Shown: positions 5,693 to 6,546 of the stretch, one piece after another
Layout of the letters: each line of letters starts with the position of its first letter
Numbering within the stretch: position 1 is the first letter of the stretch
Origin: Nitrososphaera sp.
GTDB taxonomy: Archaea > Thermoproteota > Nitrososphaeria > Nitrososphaerales > Nitrososphaeraceae
DNA length: 6,546 bases
NCBI GenBank assembly: GCA_025935445.1
Contig: JAICVG010000063.1
Coordinates: 1 to 6,546 of the forward strand
Direction: 5' to 3'
The notes under the pieces: model-generated
The model's input: the letters and a program-made list of their open reading frames with translations, nothing else
Database searches by the model: none
Told to the model about the DNA's origin: nothing
Program-made: the position numbers and the translations under genes

Positions 5693-5718
5693 TCTTTAGA
5701 TTTTCTTGACGGTATCTC
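5693..5718. repeat. Copy 2 of the duplicated segment, just upstream of the zinc-finger start
   Basis: On plus this reads tctttagattttcttgacgg followed by tatctc. On minus, in frame with the zinc-finger ATG but with no start codon of its own, it encodes RYRQENLK, similar to ENYRQDLK of copy 1. This suggests the remnant of the tail of a second, lost zinc-finger gene. A 16-codon ORF (MDYSAQILIRDTVKKI, 5746-5696) overlaps it in another frame. Confidence 0.45.
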
Positions 5719-5742
5719 TAATAAGAATTTGAGCAGAGTAAT

Positions 5743-5768
5743 CCATAAAAGCTTAATGAACTATATTT
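5743..5768. promoter_or_regulatory. Divergent promoter region between zinc-finger and glucosidase genes
   Basis: The sequence ccataaaag (5743-5751) reads as a TATA-like element both ways. On minus it would start the zinc-finger transcript near 5722. On plus it would start the glucosidase transcript near 5774, about 8 nt before the TTG at 5782. A second plus-strand candidate, tatattt (5762-5768), would start near 5791, after that TTG. Which one is used decides the true start of the glucosidase. Confidence 0.35.
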
Positions 5769-5781
5769 CTATGATCTTGTC

Positions 5782-6546
5782 TTGACATTTGAAGAGATAC
5801 CTAGAACTTGGAAACCGATTGTATCTAAGGCAAAGGCTTTCCTTGAAAAAACGCAAGAGCATGCCTTGCAAGGTATCAATCCAGGGGGTTATTATCAAGC
5901 CATATGGGGTAGAGACGCTTCATATATCCTGCGGGACTGGTTTCTGTCTGGCAACGTAGATGGCACACTAATGCATCTTGCTCAAATATGGTCTCATCAG
6001 ATAACGCCAGGCAAAGAAAAGATAGTCTATGGAAGGGGCTCGCCTGAAATGAATTTTACAGCCGAAGTGGCAGACACCGAAAAGGAAAAGGAATTTGAAG
6101 GAGCGATTCCCACTACAATATACCAAGTTGGTTTCTCTGAAATCTATGGAAAAAATCCGGACATTGATTCTACCGCCGGTATGATTTCGACAACATCTTG
6201 GATCTTGGGCAATTGGTCACTAAGACATGGGGACATGTATGCATCCAAGGATTCACAACAAGGAAAAGTTGTAGCTTCGCAAGATTCTGCAGACTATGTT
6301 TCCGGTCTGATTGCAAAAATTGGAGCAACAGACCCTCTAAAGGTTACGCAATTTACAGTTCCTCGCATGATTAAAGCCGTTGACTACCTTTCCAAGCGTG
6401 ACATCGACGGCGATGGCTTACTAGAGCAAAAGCATAACGAAGACTGGATGGATACAGCGCTTCGAGCAGGCAAGATAGTATACAGCCAGGCATTTTGGAT
6501 AATCGCTCTAAATGATCTTTCTATTCTGCTATCAAACCTAGGCCAA
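5782..6546 (+). CDS. Glucoamylase / amylo-alpha-1,6-glucosidase-type glycoside hydrolase (N-terminal part, runs off window)
   Basis: The first 255 codons are present and the gene continues past the window end. The protein resembles the (alpha/alpha)6-barrel glycosidases of the glucoamylase and glycogen-debranching (GH15/GH133-like) groups, which release glucose from alpha-1,4 or alpha-1,6 linked glucans. Visible hallmarks are GINPGGYYQAIWGRDASYIL followed by RDWFLSG (31-57), IVYGRGSPEMN (81-91), and DIDGDGLLEQKHNEDWMDT (207-225), where the acidic E220/D221 and D224 around the Trp fit the active-site block of these barrels. No signal peptide is seen, so it is probably cytosolic and may act on storage glycogen or similar. 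The start is uncertain: the frame is open from 5749 but contains no ATG before residue 64. TTG at 5782 is chosen because TWKPIVSKAKAFLEKT (9-24) looks like a genuine family N-terminus. Confidence 0.85.
   Translation, partial: MTFEEIPRTWKPIVSKAKAFLEKTQEHALQGINPGGYYQAIWGRDASYILRDWFLSGNVDGTLMHLAQIWSHQITPGKEKIVYGRGSPEMNFTAEVADTEKEKEFEGAIPTTIYQVGFSEIYGKNPDIDSTAGMISTTSWILGNWSLRHGDMYASKDSQQGKVVASQDSADYVSGLIAKIGATDPLKVTQFTVPRMIKAVDYLSKRDIDGDGLLEQKHNEDWMDTALRAGKIVYSQAFWIIALNDLSILLSNLGQ

Noticed and set aside
5696..5746. 16-codon minus-strand ORF (MDYSAQILIRDTVKKI) before the zinc-finger gene
   Set aside because: Its ATG overlaps the candidate TATA box, so it would lie upstream of the predicted transcript start; the sequence is better explained by the duplicated segment.

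Overview
The window looks archaeal, most likely a soil ammonia-oxidising thaumarchaeon (Nitrososphaerales). This is inferred from several features together: moderate-to-low GC, archaeal TATA-like boxes about 20-40 nt before several starts, few Shine-Dalgarno sites, a tiny C2H2 zinc-finger gene, and a glucoamylase/debranching-type gene beginning in a WGRDASYILRDW block. No rRNA, tRNA, CRISPR array, insertion sequence or origin was recognised.

Layout. 1-239 is non-coding, with one TATA-like box and two micro-ORFs. 240-632 (minus) is a SnoaL-like ester cyclase/NTF2-fold protein. 633-1173 is mostly intergenic but holds a strong TATA-like element inside an inverted repeat and a 35-codon membrane micro-protein gene (856-963, minus). 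1174-2124 (plus) is a 316-residue protein with an Asp-rich helix that resembles the second metal-binding motif of class I isoprenoid synthases. 2319-2462 (plus) is a possible 47-residue ORF. 2477-3979 (minus) is a 14-TM DHA2-type MFS exporter with a 12-bp palindrome in its promoter region. 3980-4561 carries no convincing gene. 4562-5269 (plus) is an unrecognised membrane protein. 5529-5687 (minus) is a small C2H2 zinc-finger gene whose 3' end looks frameshifted. 5782 to the window end (plus) is the N-terminal part of a (alpha/alpha)6-barrel glucoamylase/amylo-alpha-1,6-glucosidase-type enzyme.

The genes look like single transcription units on alternating strands rather than an operon, and each seems to have its own promoter. 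No shared pathway is evident. The MFS pump and SnoaL-like protein are typical accessory genes; the glucosidase-type gene points to storage polysaccharide or oligosaccharide turnover. I see no clear multi-gene novel system. The items most worth checking are the isoprenoid-synthase-like orphan, the membrane micro-protein with its well-placed TATA box, and the zinc-finger gene with an apparent 1-nt frameshift beside a duplicated segment.
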